Positions 33,526 through 42,124 of a stretch of DNA of 64,000 nucleotides are shown one piece after another (the stretch's first letter is position 1; every line of letters starts with the position of its first letter). This DNA is from UBA11475 sp902486425. Lineage in GTDB: Bacteria; Bacillota; Clostridia; Christensenellales; Borkfalkiaceae. The notes under the pieces are model-generated. The model did not search any database, was not told the DNA's origin, and saw nothing but the letters and a program-made list of their open reading frames with translations. Position numbers and translations under genes: made by a program. The DNA lies in contig CABTOK010000008.1 in assembly GCA_902486425.1 (NCBI GenBank), positions 1 through 64,000 of the forward strand, in the 5' to 3' direction.

Positions 33526-34368
33526 ATGAAGATAAAATATCTCGGCACGGCGGCTTTCGAAGGAATACCCGCTATGTTTTGTAATTGCGAAGTCTGCAAA
33601 AACGCCTTTAAGCTCGGCGGAAAGAATATAAGAACGCGTTCATCCGCGCTTGTCAACGACGATCTTCTGATAGACTTCAACCCAGATACCGAAATTCATT
33701 ATCAAACGTATCGTTTTGATATGGATAAAATCGACAACTGCCTTATAACGCACGATCATAACGATCATTTTTATCCCGAAGACGCGCTTATGGCGGGCAA
33801 CGACTACGCTAAACAGAATAAGCACAAAATGACTTACTGGGCCGGAAGGGCAGCGATAAGACATGCGGTTATCGTGGAATACGGCGACGGCGGCCCGCAG
33901 AACTTCGAAAACGTTATAGGACTTAAGGAAGTCGAAGCGTATAAGACCTATAAGATCGGCAAGTACGACGTTCTCGTGTTAAAGGCGAACCATCAGACTG
34001 AAACCACGCCGCTCTTTTACGCAATATCGGACGGTAAAAAGAAACTTTTATACGCGCACGATTCGGGATACTTTTTTGAAGAAACGTGGCAGGCTCTTAA
34101 AGAATTCGCAAAAACGGGCAAGTTCGATCTCGTTTCGTGCGACTGCACCGGAGCCCTTCAGAAAAATTGGAGAGACCATCACCTTTCTTACGACGTCGAC
34201 CTTGAAATTTTCGGTCGTATGAAAAAAGAAGGCATCGCGGACGAAAATACAAAATTCGTGGTAAATCACTTTTCGCATAACGGCGGAGCGAATTACGACG
34301 ACTTAAAACCCGTCGCGGATAAAGACGGCATTATCGTTTCGTACGACGGACTCGAAATTGAATTTTAA
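33526..34368 (+). CDS. PhnP-like metallo-beta-lactamase-fold hydrolase
   Basis: 280 residues from the ATG at 33526, chosen because AAAGGA lies about 9 bases upstream; an in-frame GTG at 33505 lacks one. The start KIKYLGTAAFEGIPAMFCNCEVCKNAFKLGGKNIRTRSS matches the PhnP group, with a cysteine cluster for a structural zinc. The active-site motif THDHNDHF (HxHxDH) follows, then metal ligands in AHDSG and VNHFSHN. PhnP is a cyclic phosphodiesterase of the C-P lyase pathway, but no phn genes are near. A general phosphodiesterase is the safest call. A glycerophosphodiesterase gene follows on the same strand. Confidence 0.85.
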   Translation: MKIKYLGTAAFEGIPAMFCNCEVCKNAFKLGGKNIRTRSSALVNDDLLIDFNPDTEIHYQTYRFDMDKIDNCLITHDHNDHFYPEDALMAGNDYAKQNKHKMTYWAGRAAIRHAVIVEYGDGGPQNFENVIGLKEVEAYKTYKIGKYDVLVLKANHQTETTPLFYAISDGKKKLLYAHDSGYFFEETWQALKEFAKTGKFDLVSCDCTGALQKNWRDHHLSYDVDLEIFGRMKKEGIADENTKFVVNHFSHNGGANYDDLKPVADKDGIIVSYDGLEIEF

Positions 34369-34481
34369 TCTGAGAGGCGGTCGCTTCCGTTGTCTGATAA
34401 AATAAAAAATTTTAAGATTGAATGAGGCGGAAGCCGAACCGTAATAACGTAATAAAGAGATTTAATAATAAGGAGAAAATA

Positions 34482-35228
34482 ATGATATATCAGGCGCACA
34501 GGGGGGTAAGCTCGGACGCTCCCGAAAACACAATGCCCGCATTCGAAATGGCGGCGAAAGAAGGATACGGTATTATCGAAACCGATCCGTCGGTAACTAA
34601 AGACGGCAAAGTTATATTGTTCCACGACAGAACGATAAAAAGAACGCTGCGGATAAACGGCAACGTTCCCGAAACCGATACGCCGATAACCGAGCTTACG
34701 TATGGCGAAGTGTTAAATTGTGACGCGGGATTATTTAAGGGCGAAGCGTTTAAGGGAACGAAGGTTCCACTTCTTAAAGAGCTTTTAGATTTTGCCGAAG
34801 CGGAAAAAATTCTCGTCAAAATAGACAATAAAATTTTTAATTTTACCGAAGAAGACAGATTAAAAGTATATGACGTTCTGAATTCTTCTTCTGCGAAAAT
34901 AGGTATTACCTGCCAGAAAGTCGATTTCGTACGCGACGCGATGAAGCATGTAAAATCCGCTGAAATTCATTACGACGGAGAGATTACCGAAGAAATTCTT
35001 AAAACTCTTTCGGATGAGTGCGCAGGCAAGAATCTTACGGTATGGGTACCGATAAAAAACAGGCTTACGACATGGGTAAGCGTGCCTTTTGCGGACGAGA
35101 AGCTTTCGGCTCTCGTTAAAAAGTACGCAAAACTCGGACTGTGGATATTGGAGACGAAGGAAGATTTAGCCGTCGCAAAAGCGTTAAACGCCGATATAAT
35201 CGAAACGACGGGCAGCTTAAAACCGTAA
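34482..35228 (+). CDS. glycerophosphodiester phosphodiesterase family protein
   Basis: 248 residues from the ATG at 34482, chosen for AAGGAG 7 bases upstream. The signature blocks AHRGVSSDAPENTMPAF and GYGIIETDPSVTKDGKVILFHDRT contain the catalytic histidines and acidic metal ligands of the GDPD TIM barrel. The C-terminal strand GLWILETKEDL...ADIIETTG closes the barrel. It would release sn-glycerol 3-phosphate from glycerophosphodiesters. No signal peptide, so it is cytoplasmic. It lies 113 bases after the PhnP-like gene, which fits joint phosphodiester salvage. Confidence 0.88.
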   Translation: MIYQAHRGVSSDAPENTMPAFEMAAKEGYGIIETDPSVTKDGKVILFHDRTIKRTLRINGNVPETDTPITELTYGEVLNCDAGLFKGEAFKGTKVPLLKELLDFAEAEKILVKIDNKIFNFTEEDRLKVYDVLNSSSAKIGITCQKVDFVRDAMKHVKSAEIHYDGEITEEILKTLSDECAGKNLTVWVPIKNRLTTWVSVPFADEKLSALVKKYAKLGLWILETKEDLAVAKALNADIIETTGSLKP

Positions 35229-35341
35229 CGATATATGATACCTGTATCGTTGAAACGGAGCCATATTAAATAAAAACGGTTTATGTCGGCATAGATTGTA
35301 TAAAGTATCGCCGAACAGCTGCCGTGCGGCATAAAATAAAG

Positions 35342-35377
35342 AGACCTGTGTCTGCGAAATATGACCGCATAATAGCG
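35342..35377. repeat. dispersed intergenic repeat, copy 2
   Basis: GACCTGTGTCTGCGAAATAT and following bases match 30462-30499. Confidence 0.5.
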
Positions 35378-35415
35378 GTAAAAACGTATAAAAACCAAAA
35401 AGACGAGATTACTTA

Positions 35416-37149
35416 ATGTTTAAGCTTACAAGATTTTTGAAAGGTTACAGGTTAAAAACGGTCTTCGGACCGTTTTTCAAACTGATCGAAGCGGTCTTCG
35501 AACTGATAACTCCGCTTGTGGTCGCCTGGGTTATCGACACGGCTATTCCGATGGGACAGTCGGGCGATTATTCGGGACTTATTTACGGCGGACTTATAAT
35601 TTTAGGATTAGGAGTACTGGGGCTTGCGTTCGCTCTTACGGCTCAGTTTTTTGCAAGCAGGGCTTCGCTCGGATTCGGAACGAATTTAAGAAAAGAACTT
35701 TACGAACATATAAATACCTTTTCTTATGCCGAACTCGACAAATTTTCGACCACGTCGCTCATAACGAGACTCACTACCGACGTAAATCAGGTGCAGCAAG
35801 CGGTCGCGATGTTTATAAGGCTTATTCTGCGCGCGCCTTTTATAACTGTCGGCGCGATAGTTATGGCGATGATAGTCAACTTAAAACTTTCGCTCATATT
35901 CGTTATATCTGCGCTTATAATAGGCGCGGCTTTATGGCTTATAACGTCGCTTTCGATGCCGAAGTATAAAGAAGTGCAGGGAAGACTCGACGACGTTTCG
36001 AGACTGACGAGAGAAAATCTCGCCGGCGCGAGAGTCGTGAGAGCTTTCGGCGCGGAAGAAAGAGAAAAGAAAAACTTCGAAACCGCTTCCGAAAAGTTAT
36101 CGTCGTCTTCGATAAAAGTCGGCGCGATTTCGGCGGTCCTCAATCCGCTTACCTATGCGGTACTTAATTTAGCGGTAATCGCGATTTTGTATTTCGGCGG
36201 AAAAACCGTTTATTACGGGGATCTTACTCAGGGTAAAATTATCGCTCTCGTAAATTACATGACGCAGATTCTGAATGCGATGGTGGTATTTGCAAATCTT
36301 CTCATTACGTTCACCAAAGCGTCCGCTTCCGCCGCGAGAATAAACGAAGTATTTGCGGTAACTACGTCTATGAAAGAAGGCGCAGACGCAACGCCGGACT
36401 TTAATCAGCCCGCGGTGAAGGTGGAAAACGTTTCGTTCAGATACGCTTCGTCTTCGGTCGATTCGTTAGAAAACGTCACACTCACTGCTCTTAAAGGTCA
36501 GAGCGTAGGCGTTCTCGGCGGAACGGGCAGCGGAAAAACGACGCTCGTAAGCCTTATCTCGAGACTTTACGACGCAACGGAAGGTTACGTCAGCATATTC
36601 GGCAACGACGTTAAAGATTATAATAATGCGGAACTTCGCAAAATCTTCGGAGTGGTGCCGCAGAAGGCTGTTCTTTTTAACGGCACCGTGAGAGAAAATA
36701 TGCTTTGGGGCGATCAAAACGCTTCGGACGAAGATATTTTAAGCGCGCTCGAAACGGCGCAGGCGAAAGACTTCGTGCTGGAAAAGAAAGGCGGTCTTGA
36801 CTTCGTGATAGAGCAGGACGGAAAAAACCTTTCGGGCGGACAGAGACAAAGGCTGACGATTGCGAGAGCTCTTGTCGCCAAGCCCGAAATACTTATTTTA
36901 GACGACAGCTCGAGCGCTCTGGACTTTGCGACCGACGCTAAGTTAAGAAAGGCTTTGGGCGTTCTTCGCGAAGAACGGGGGCTTACAACCGTTACCGTTT
37001 CGCAGAGAGCGACGAGCGTAATGCACTGCGATATAATAGTCGTTCTCGACGACGGAAAGATCGTCGGAACGGGTACGCACGACGAACTTATGGAATCGAG
37101 CGAAGTCTACCGCGAAATATTCCGTTCGCAGAACAAGGAGGATAAATAA
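35416..37149 (+). CDS. heterodimeric ABC exporter, degenerate-site subunit
   Basis: 577 residues: six membrane helices, then a nucleotide-binding domain. Motifs are Walker A GGTGSGKTT, Q-loop PQKAVLF and a canonical signature LSGGQRQR. Walker B ends ILILDD (Asp for the catalytic Glu), and the switch position reads TVSQR (Gln for His). These two changes mark the degenerate half of TM287/288- or BmrCD-like heterodimers. The partner follows with no gap. Such exporters move drugs, peptides or lipids; the substrate is unknown. The ribosome site is weak, and no strong terminator separates it from the upstream genes. Confidence 0.92.
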   Translation: MFKLTRFLKGYRLKTVFGPFFKLIEAVFELITPLVVAWVIDTAIPMGQSGDYSGLIYGGLIILGLGVLGLAFALTAQFFASRASLGFGTNLRKELYEHINTFSYAELDKFSTTSLITRLTTDVNQVQQAVAMFIRLILRAPFITVGAIVMAMIVNLKLSLIFVISALIIGAALWLITSLSMPKYKEVQGRLDDVSRLTRENLAGARVVRAFGAEEREKKNFETASEKLSSSSIKVGAISAVLNPLTYAVLNLAVIAILYFGGKTVYYGDLTQGKIIALVNYMTQILNAMVVFANLLITFTKASASAARINEVFAVTTSMKEGADATPDFNQPAVKVENVSFRYASSSVDSLENVTLTALKGQSVGVLGGTGSGKTTLVSLISRLYDATEGYVSIFGNDVKDYNNAELRKIFGVVPQKAVLFNGTVRENMLWGDQNASDEDILSALETAQAKDFVLEKKGGLDFVIEQDGKNLSGGQRQRLTIARALVAKPEILILDDSSSALDFATDAKLRKALGVLREERGLTTVTVSQRATSVMHCDIIVVLDDGKIVGTGTHDELMESSEVYREIFRSQNKEDK

Positions 37150-38955
37150 ATGAAAAAGTCTTCCGTAAAAACAGAAAAGAAGGTAAAAACTCAGAATAAA
37201 AAAACCGATTTCAATTCGATAAAAAAGCTGCTCAAGTACGCCAAACCTTATCTTCCGGCAATACTTCTTGCGCTCGTGTGTTCGCTTATACAGATAGCGG
37301 CGACGCTCGCCGCGCCCGTCGTTATAGGTAAAACGATAGACTATATTATAGGCGAAAACAACGTTAACTTCGAAATAATACTTAAAAATGCCGGAATACT
37401 CGGTGTGCTTATAGCGGTTGCGATAATATTTCAGTACGTCAGCTCCCTTCTTATAAACTTTGCTTCGTACAGAACGATAAGAGATTTAAGAAGATTCGCT
37501 TTCAAAAAACTTAACGACGTGCCGCTTTCGTTTATAGACGTAAGTTCGCAGGGCGATCTTATGTCGAGAGTCGGAAACGACGTCGATCAGATTTCGGACG
37601 GACTTATACAAGGATTTTCGCAGTTGTTCAGCGGAATAGTAACCATCGTCGGCACGCTCGCATTCATGCTTTCGTACAATTGGCTTCTTGCGGTAGTCGT
37701 GGTTTTGTTAACGCCGCTCTCGCTTTTCGTTGCGTACTTCATTGCGAAGGGTTGCCACGATATGTTCGCCATGCAGGCAAAAAAACGCGGAGAGCTTTCG
37801 GGACTCGTAACCGAAATGCTTAACAATCAGAAGGTCGTTAAACTGTTCGGGTACGAAAAGACCGCAGAAGAACGCTTCGGCGTGATAAACAAAGACCTTA
37901 AAAAATGGGGGCAGAACGCAGCGTTTTATTCGGCGATGACAAATCCATGCACGAGATTCGTGAACAACGTGGTTTACGTAATCGTATGTATTCTCGGGGC
38001 GTTTCTGGTTATCAAAGGGAACGGCGTTCTCGGAATGAGTGCGTTTACGGTAGGCGGGCTTTCGTGCTGCCTGTCTTATGCGAACCAGTACACGAAGCCG
38101 TTTAACGAAATAACGGGCGTAGTAACCGAACTCCAGACCGCGTCAGCCGCGGCTACGAGAGTTTTCGACCTTCTTGAAACACCCGACCAGCCTTCGGACA
38201 AACATCTTCCGGAACTTAAAAAAGCGGAAGGCAATATCGAAATCGATAACGTAAGCTTCTCGTATGTAAAAGAAGTACCGCTTATACAAAACTTTTCGCT
38301 CTCGGTTAAAAAAGGTCAGCGTATCGCGATAGTCGGTCCCACGGGTTGCGGCAAAACCACTTTTATAAATCTTCTTATGAGATTTTACGACGTGGACGGC
38401 GGCTCGATAAAAGTGGACGGCGAAAACATAAACGACGTTACAAGGACTTCATTAAGACTTAAATACGGCATGGTATTGCAGGATACCTGGCTTAAAAAAG
38501 GCACCGTTAAAGAAAATATCGCTTACGGCAATCCCGCAGCTACCGATAAGGAGATCGAAGAAGCCGCAAAAGCCGCGCATATCCATAACTTTATCATGCG
38601 TATGGAAAACGGCTACGATACCGTGCTTGCCGACGACGGCGGAAACATTTCGCAAGGGCAGAAGCAGCTGTTCTGTATAGCGAGAGTTATGCTCACGCAT
38701 CCGCCGATGCTTATACTTGACGAAGCGACTTCGTCAATAGATACCAGAACGGAACTCAAAATACAAAGGGCGTTTGAAGAGCTTATGCACGGAAAGACTT
38801 CGTTTATAGTCGCGCACAGACTATCGACCATCAAAAACGCCGACGTCATACTCGTTATGAACAAGGGTAACATTATCGAAAAGGGTACGCATGAAGAGCT
38901 TTTGTCGCAGCACGGGTTCTATTATAACCTTTACAATTCTCAGTTCGAAAGTTGA
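37150..38955 (+). CDS. heterodimeric ABC exporter, catalytic partner
   Basis: 601 residues with a basic cytoplasmic start (about 1-22), six membrane helices and a nucleotide-binding domain. Motifs are Walker A GPTGCGKTT, Q-loop LQDTWLK, Walker B MLILDEAT with the catalytic Glu, and the switch histidine in IVAHRLST. The signature is ISQGQKQ rather than LSGGQ. That non-canonical signature completes the degenerate site formed with the upstream subunit, as known for this exporter class. AGGAGG lies 8 bases before the ATG, which starts right after the previous stop codon. A repeat and a terminator follow. Confidence 0.93.
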   Translation: MKKSSVKTEKKVKTQNKKTDFNSIKKLLKYAKPYLPAILLALVCSLIQIAATLAAPVVIGKTIDYIIGENNVNFEIILKNAGILGVLIAVAIIFQYVSSLLINFASYRTIRDLRRFAFKKLNDVPLSFIDVSSQGDLMSRVGNDVDQISDGLIQGFSQLFSGIVTIVGTLAFMLSYNWLLAVVVVLLTPLSLFVAYFIAKGCHDMFAMQAKKRGELSGLVTEMLNNQKVVKLFGYEKTAEERFGVINKDLKKWGQNAAFYSAMTNPCTRFVNNVVYVIVCILGAFLVIKGNGVLGMSAFTVGGLSCCLSYANQYTKPFNEITGVVTELQTASAAATRVFDLLETPDQPSDKHLPELKKAEGNIEIDNVSFSYVKEVPLIQNFSLSVKKGQRIAIVGPTGCGKTTFINLLMRFYDVDGGSIKVDGENINDVTRTSLRLKYGMVLQDTWLKKGTVKENIAYGNPAATDKEIEEAAKAAHIHNFIMRMENGYDTVLADDGGNISQGQKQLFCIARVMLTHPPMLILDEATSSIDTRTELKIQRAFEELMHGKTSFIVAHRLSTIKNADVILVMNKGNIIEKGTHEELLSQHGFYYNLYNSQFES

Positions 38956-38971
38956 AGTAAAAGTTCCGGTT

Positions 38972-39016
38972 ATTGCAAATATATCAATTGCAAATATATT
39001 AGCTATTGTAAATATA
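38972..39016. repeat. three short tandem repeats
   Basis: ATTGCAAATATATYA at 38972-38986 and 38987-39001, then a partial ATTGTAAATATA at 39005. They lie between the exporter gene and its terminator. Confidence 0.7.
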
Positions 39017-39031
39017 AAAAAAACAAAAAGT

Positions 39032-39060
39032 AAAGCGGGCGAATTATCGTCCGCTTTTTT
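39032..39060 (+). terminator. intrinsic terminator after the exporter genes
   Basis: AAAGCGG-G-CGA pairs with TCG-T-CCGCTTT and is followed by more T. Confidence 0.85.
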
Positions 39061-39178
39061 TGCGTGAAACGTGCTGTTTATTAAATTTATAAAAAATAAT
39101 AAAAATAAACGTCGGTATACAACTTGCCTAAAAGCATTGTGCATTTTTATCAAAAACGATAAATTGCAATAATAAATA

Positions 39179-39207
39179 TTGACAAAAAAACAGGCGTTTG
39201 ATATAAT
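39179..39207 (+). promoter_or_regulatory. consensus promoter of the A+T-rich cassette
   Basis: TTGACA (39179-39184), 17-bp spacer, TATAAT (39202-39207). Confidence 0.85.
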
Positions 39208-39267
39208 GCTTTACGATTTTTGCTGAATTCACAAAAAAATAAAAAACAAGAAAGGTAATAAACAAAA

Positions 39268-40254
39268 ATGTGTAAAAAAATATTTAACAAATTCACGGCA
39301 TTTTTATTGTGCCTTATAACCGCCGTCGGTTGTTCGGTCATGGTAATAAGCACGCCGAAAACAGCAAAAGTATCTGCCGAATCCTGGGGAGGTTACGATT
39401 ACGATCTCGAAGAAATAAACTCTTATTTAGATAATCAGAATATTTCCGACGAAGAGATAGAAGGCGAACAAGAACGCATACACGATAAGTACGAAGAGTA
39501 TATTCGGTTTGACGGAACATATTTGAACTACGAAGAATTGCCTTATTATAGTACTTACAGAGAAGCGTTTCCGCCTTTCCCTTACGAAGAGATCGAGAAT
39601 AACGACGATATATATATTGATTATTTATATTCATTGGGATTGGACGAAGAAGATATTCGGAATATTATAGAAGAACGTAATTTAATCGAAAATATCGATC
39701 TTATGAATGAAGCCGTAACAAACGAAGAAGGATATATAGATGGCGACGAGTTAATATTATATGATTTGGATGCGGAAAATTATGCCAGATGGAGAGCATG
39801 GAATTTTAAACTCAAATGGTACATGCTTTCAGTAAATTTCGATGCAGATTTTGCCATTGTTTTTTCAGTACTTTTTCTTGCTGCAAATATTTTTTTAGTA
39901 GGGCTTGATCTTAATGATCTTACAAAGGCAATAAAAAATGGAGATATACAAGATCTGCTAATGCAGGCATTTTTTTATATACCTGATGAACTTGCCGCAC
40001 AGCTCGTTGCTCTAAAAAGTAATGAAGCTCTTTCTTATTTAATTACTATTGTTCCTGATATTGTTGATGTATTAACTTATAGGGGGAAAATTTTGAAAAA
40101 GATAATAAGAGTAGTAGCAAAAAGAGTTTTGCCGGGAATAAAAGATTGCCTTATAACGTTATTTTATGGCTTAATCGAAAATAAAGGATGCGTTATTCAG
40201 CTTTGTTGGTTTCCTTATAAAACTAAGATAGGATTAAAAATACAACCTTTATGA
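39268..40254 (+). CDS. secreted acidic protein with hydrophobic C-terminal half (toxin candidate)
   Basis: 328 residues. The signal peptide (about 1-37, VSA-ESW) predicts export. Residues about 40-175 are strongly acidic and tyrosine-rich (YDYDLEEINSYLDNQ). The C-terminal half holds a hydrophobic helix, FAIVFSVLFLAANIFLVGL, and amphipathic helices. It ends in a basic, cysteine-containing tail (KKIIRVVAKRVLPGIKDCLIT ... KGCVIQLCWFPYKTKIGL). An acidic pro-part followed by a cationic hydrophobic part recalls pore-forming bacteriocin precursors. I know no family for it. The next three genes encode paralogous four-helix membrane proteins, the first overlapping its stop by 4 bases, which fits immunity proteins. 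The cassette is A+T-richer than its surroundings, hinting at transfer. Confidence 0.75.
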   Translation: MCKKIFNKFTAFLLCLITAVGCSVMVISTPKTAKVSAESWGGYDYDLEEINSYLDNQNISDEEIEGEQERIHDKYEEYIRFDGTYLNYEELPYYSTYREAFPPFPYEEIENNDDIYIDYLYSLGLDEEDIRNIIEERNLIENIDLMNEAVTNEEGYIDGDELILYDLDAENYARWRAWNFKLKWYMLSVNFDADFAIVFSVLFLAANIFLVGLDLNDLTKAIKNGDIQDLLMQAFFYIPDELAAQLVALKSNEALSYLITIVPDIVDVLTYRGKILKKIIRVVAKRVLPGIKDCLITLFYGLIENKGCVIQLCWFPYKTKIGLKIQPL

Positions 40255-40784
40255 TGGTATTGAAAATAATTTGTCTTGCAATAACCGTGATAACTTGTGT
40301 AGTTAATATTGTTTGTCTTGTAAAATTTTGCAAGGGATTCATGGGCAAATTCAATAAAATTTACGCTACGTACGGACTTGACGAAAATGAAAAATACAAA
40401 GGCTATGACTTTGATGATAATACAGTCGAAAAATTGAAAAGAACGGAAGTTATTTTAAAAATTTTATTTCAACAAATTATAATAAGCGTTCCTTTATCGA
40501 TCGTAGGTATAGCTGCATTTGCTTTCGGCATTTACGGAATCGGAAGCATGAAATGCTTTACTGTTTTTGTTTTGGCAGGATTTATATGCTATTTTATATC
40601 GATGATGGCATCCTTATATCTGATTAAAAAACTTGCTAAAAAAACGGATACATATCTTTATGTAGGAAGAATGATGGGAAGAGGACGTTATGAAAGCATA
40701 AGCGAGAGCTGTGTTATTTCGTTCTTTGTTTCTTTCCATCTCGGAGCGGTTATAGGAATAATTCCGATAATATTAGGGTTGTAA
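40251..40784 (+). CDS. four-helix membrane protein 1 (immunity candidate)
   Basis: 177 residues with membrane segments at about 4-24, 77-97, 104-126 and 151-175. A cytosolic, tyrosine-rich loop (KFNKIYATYGLDENEKYKGYDFDDN) lies between the first two. It starts on ATGA, overlapping the stop of the secreted protein, so translation is coupled. Its first 65 coding bases and last 30 bases are almost identical to those of the next gene, while the middles differ. No known family. Immunity to the upstream secreted protein is an inference from coupling, topology and duplication. Confidence 0.72.
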   Translation: MMVLKIICLAITVITCVVNIVCLVKFCKGFMGKFNKIYATYGLDENEKYKGYDFDDNTVEKLKRTEVILKILFQQIIISVPLSIVGIAAFAFGIYGIGSMKCFTVFVLAGFICYFISMMASLYLIKKLAKKTDTYLYVGRMMGRGRYESISESCVISFFVSFHLGAVIGIIPIILGL

Positions 40785-41330
40785 ATGATAGTATTGAAAA
40801 TAATTTGTCTTGCAATAACCGTGATAACTTGTGTAGTTAATATTGTTTGTCTTGTAAAATCAACAAAAAATTTTTCAGATAGGTTTTACAAAAAACTTGG
40901 AAATTACGACGACAGAAAGCTTGAAAGATATAAAAACGGATTATACGATTATTCAGATATACAAATGGAAGCTCAGAAAAGAGATGATGTTTTCTATTTG
41001 ATGCTGTTAAAGCAATTTTTAATATCTTTGCTTCTTTCTGTATGCGGAACGATAACGTTTTTCTTCGGAGCGCATAATTTTGCAAAAACAACTGACTATA
41101 TACCGGCGTGTATGTGGTCATTATTGGTAATATTTTTCATTGTGTTACTTATACTTATGGTTATTTATATAAAAAAGGCAAAAAAATTGAATATACGATA
41201 TATTCCTAAATATTCCCCGGGATTAGGAGGGGTAATCGTTCCGGCTGATTTGATATTTTATCTATCTTTATGTATTTCTCTTAGCCTCGGAACAGTTATA
41301 GGAATAATTCCGATAATATTCGGATTTTAA
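40785..41330 (+). CDS. four-helix membrane protein 2 (immunity candidate)
   Basis: 181 residues, same four-helix layout as its neighbours. It starts directly after the preceding stop codon. The N-terminal IVLKIICLAITVITCVVNIVCLVK and the C-terminal TVIGIIPIIFGF are shared with copy 1. The middle (LGNYDDRKLERYKNG ... FFFGAHNFAKTTDY) is closer to copy 3 (FFLGAHNVAKTDRY). This mosaic pattern suggests exchange between copies at the gene ends. Confidence 0.72.
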   Translation: MIVLKIICLAITVITCVVNIVCLVKSTKNFSDRFYKKLGNYDDRKLERYKNGLYDYSDIQMEAQKRDDVFYLMLLKQFLISLLLSVCGTITFFFGAHNFAKTTDYIPACMWSLLVIFFIVLLILMVIYIKKAKKLNIRYIPKYSPGLGGVIVPADLIFYLSLCISLSLGTVIGIIPIIFGF

Positions 41331-41351
41331 AATACAAACGATATGAAAATA

Positions 41352-41398
41352 CTGAAAATTTTATTACTTATTTTCAGTTTTGTTGGTTTCCGTATAAT
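41352..41398 (+). promoter_or_regulatory. weak hairpin and -10 box before copy 3
   Basis: CTGAAAAT (41352-41359) pairs with ATTTTCAG (41370-41377), followed by TTTTG. TATAAT lies at 41393-41398 without a good -35. Copy 3 may have separate expression. Confidence 0.4.
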
Positions 41399-41427
41399 AC
41401 AAAGTGGGGAGTAAAGATTCAGCCGTT

Positions 41428-41985
41428 ATGATAAAAGCGTTAAGCGTAATAAGCCTTATAGCGTCCGCGTCGGCGGCAGGTTTAAATATCGCGTATCTTA
41501 TAAGATCCCTTAAATCGTTCCGGAAAGACTTTTATAAAAAATATGAAAGCTACGATCTGAAAAAAACCATAAAGTTCAAAAAAGAGGTAAACATAATATA
41601 CGAACACAACGATAAACAAATCGAAATGCTGAAAAAGAGCGATATAGTCTCTCTTATCTTATTAAAGCAAGCCGCCGTATCTTTTGCGATTGCGGCATGC
41701 GGCGTAACGCTGTTCTTTTTAGGGGCGCATAACGTTGCAAAAACAGACAGATACTTTTCTGTTTTCGCCTGGTCGGCATTGGCGGCGTTTTTGATTACGT
41801 TTCCGCTGCTTATGGGGTTTTATGTAAAAAGGATAAAAGAATTCAATATAAGGGGCGTCTTCAAAGATCACCCCGGATATTTTTTCTATGAAATCCCGTA
41901 TTTTCAGATAGGAACGCTTTGTTTTACGATTTCTTTCAGCGTATCTGCGGTAATAGCGACGGCGCACATCTTGTTCGGTTTTTAA
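41428..41985 (+). CDS. four-helix membrane protein 3 (immunity candidate)
   Basis: 185 residues from the ATG at 41428, which aligns with the starts of copies 1 and 2; an in-frame GTG at 41404 is also possible. The same topology and motifs occur: LKSFRKDFYKKYESYDLKK, SLILLKQAAVSFAIAACGVTLFFLGAHNVAKTDRY and the end SAVIATAHILFGF. It is more diverged at the DNA level and less A+T-rich than copies 1 and 2, suggesting an older copy. A strong terminator follows. Confidence 0.7.
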   Translation: MIKALSVISLIASASAAGLNIAYLIRSLKSFRKDFYKKYESYDLKKTIKFKKEVNIIYEHNDKQIEMLKKSDIVSLILLKQAAVSFAIAACGVTLFFLGAHNVAKTDRYFSVFAWSALAAFLITFPLLMGFYVKRIKEFNIRGVFKDHPGYFFYEIPYFQIGTLCFTISFSVSAVIATAHILFGF

Positions 41986-42047
41986 AGGCTTATTCGGTAA
42001 AGCCGAAAATAATTTGCCCAAACGGAATTATAAAAATAAAAAGAGCT

Positions 42048-42080
42048 AAAAGGAGCGGCCAAAGCAGCCGCTCCTTTTAT
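42048..42080 (+). terminator. intrinsic terminator
   Basis: AAAAGGAGCGGC (42048-42059) pairs perfectly with GCCGCTCCTTTT (42067-42078). Bidirectional between convergent genes. Confidence 0.9.
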
Positions 42081-42124
42081 TATAAAAAAGTTATAGGGGT
42101 AGAATAATCCGGGGGAATCGGGAA

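Noticed and set aside
33526..34368. true PhnP of a C-P lyase pathway
   Set aside because: The sequence is PhnP-like, but no other phn gene is in the window, so only the fold and general phosphodiesterase activity are claimed.
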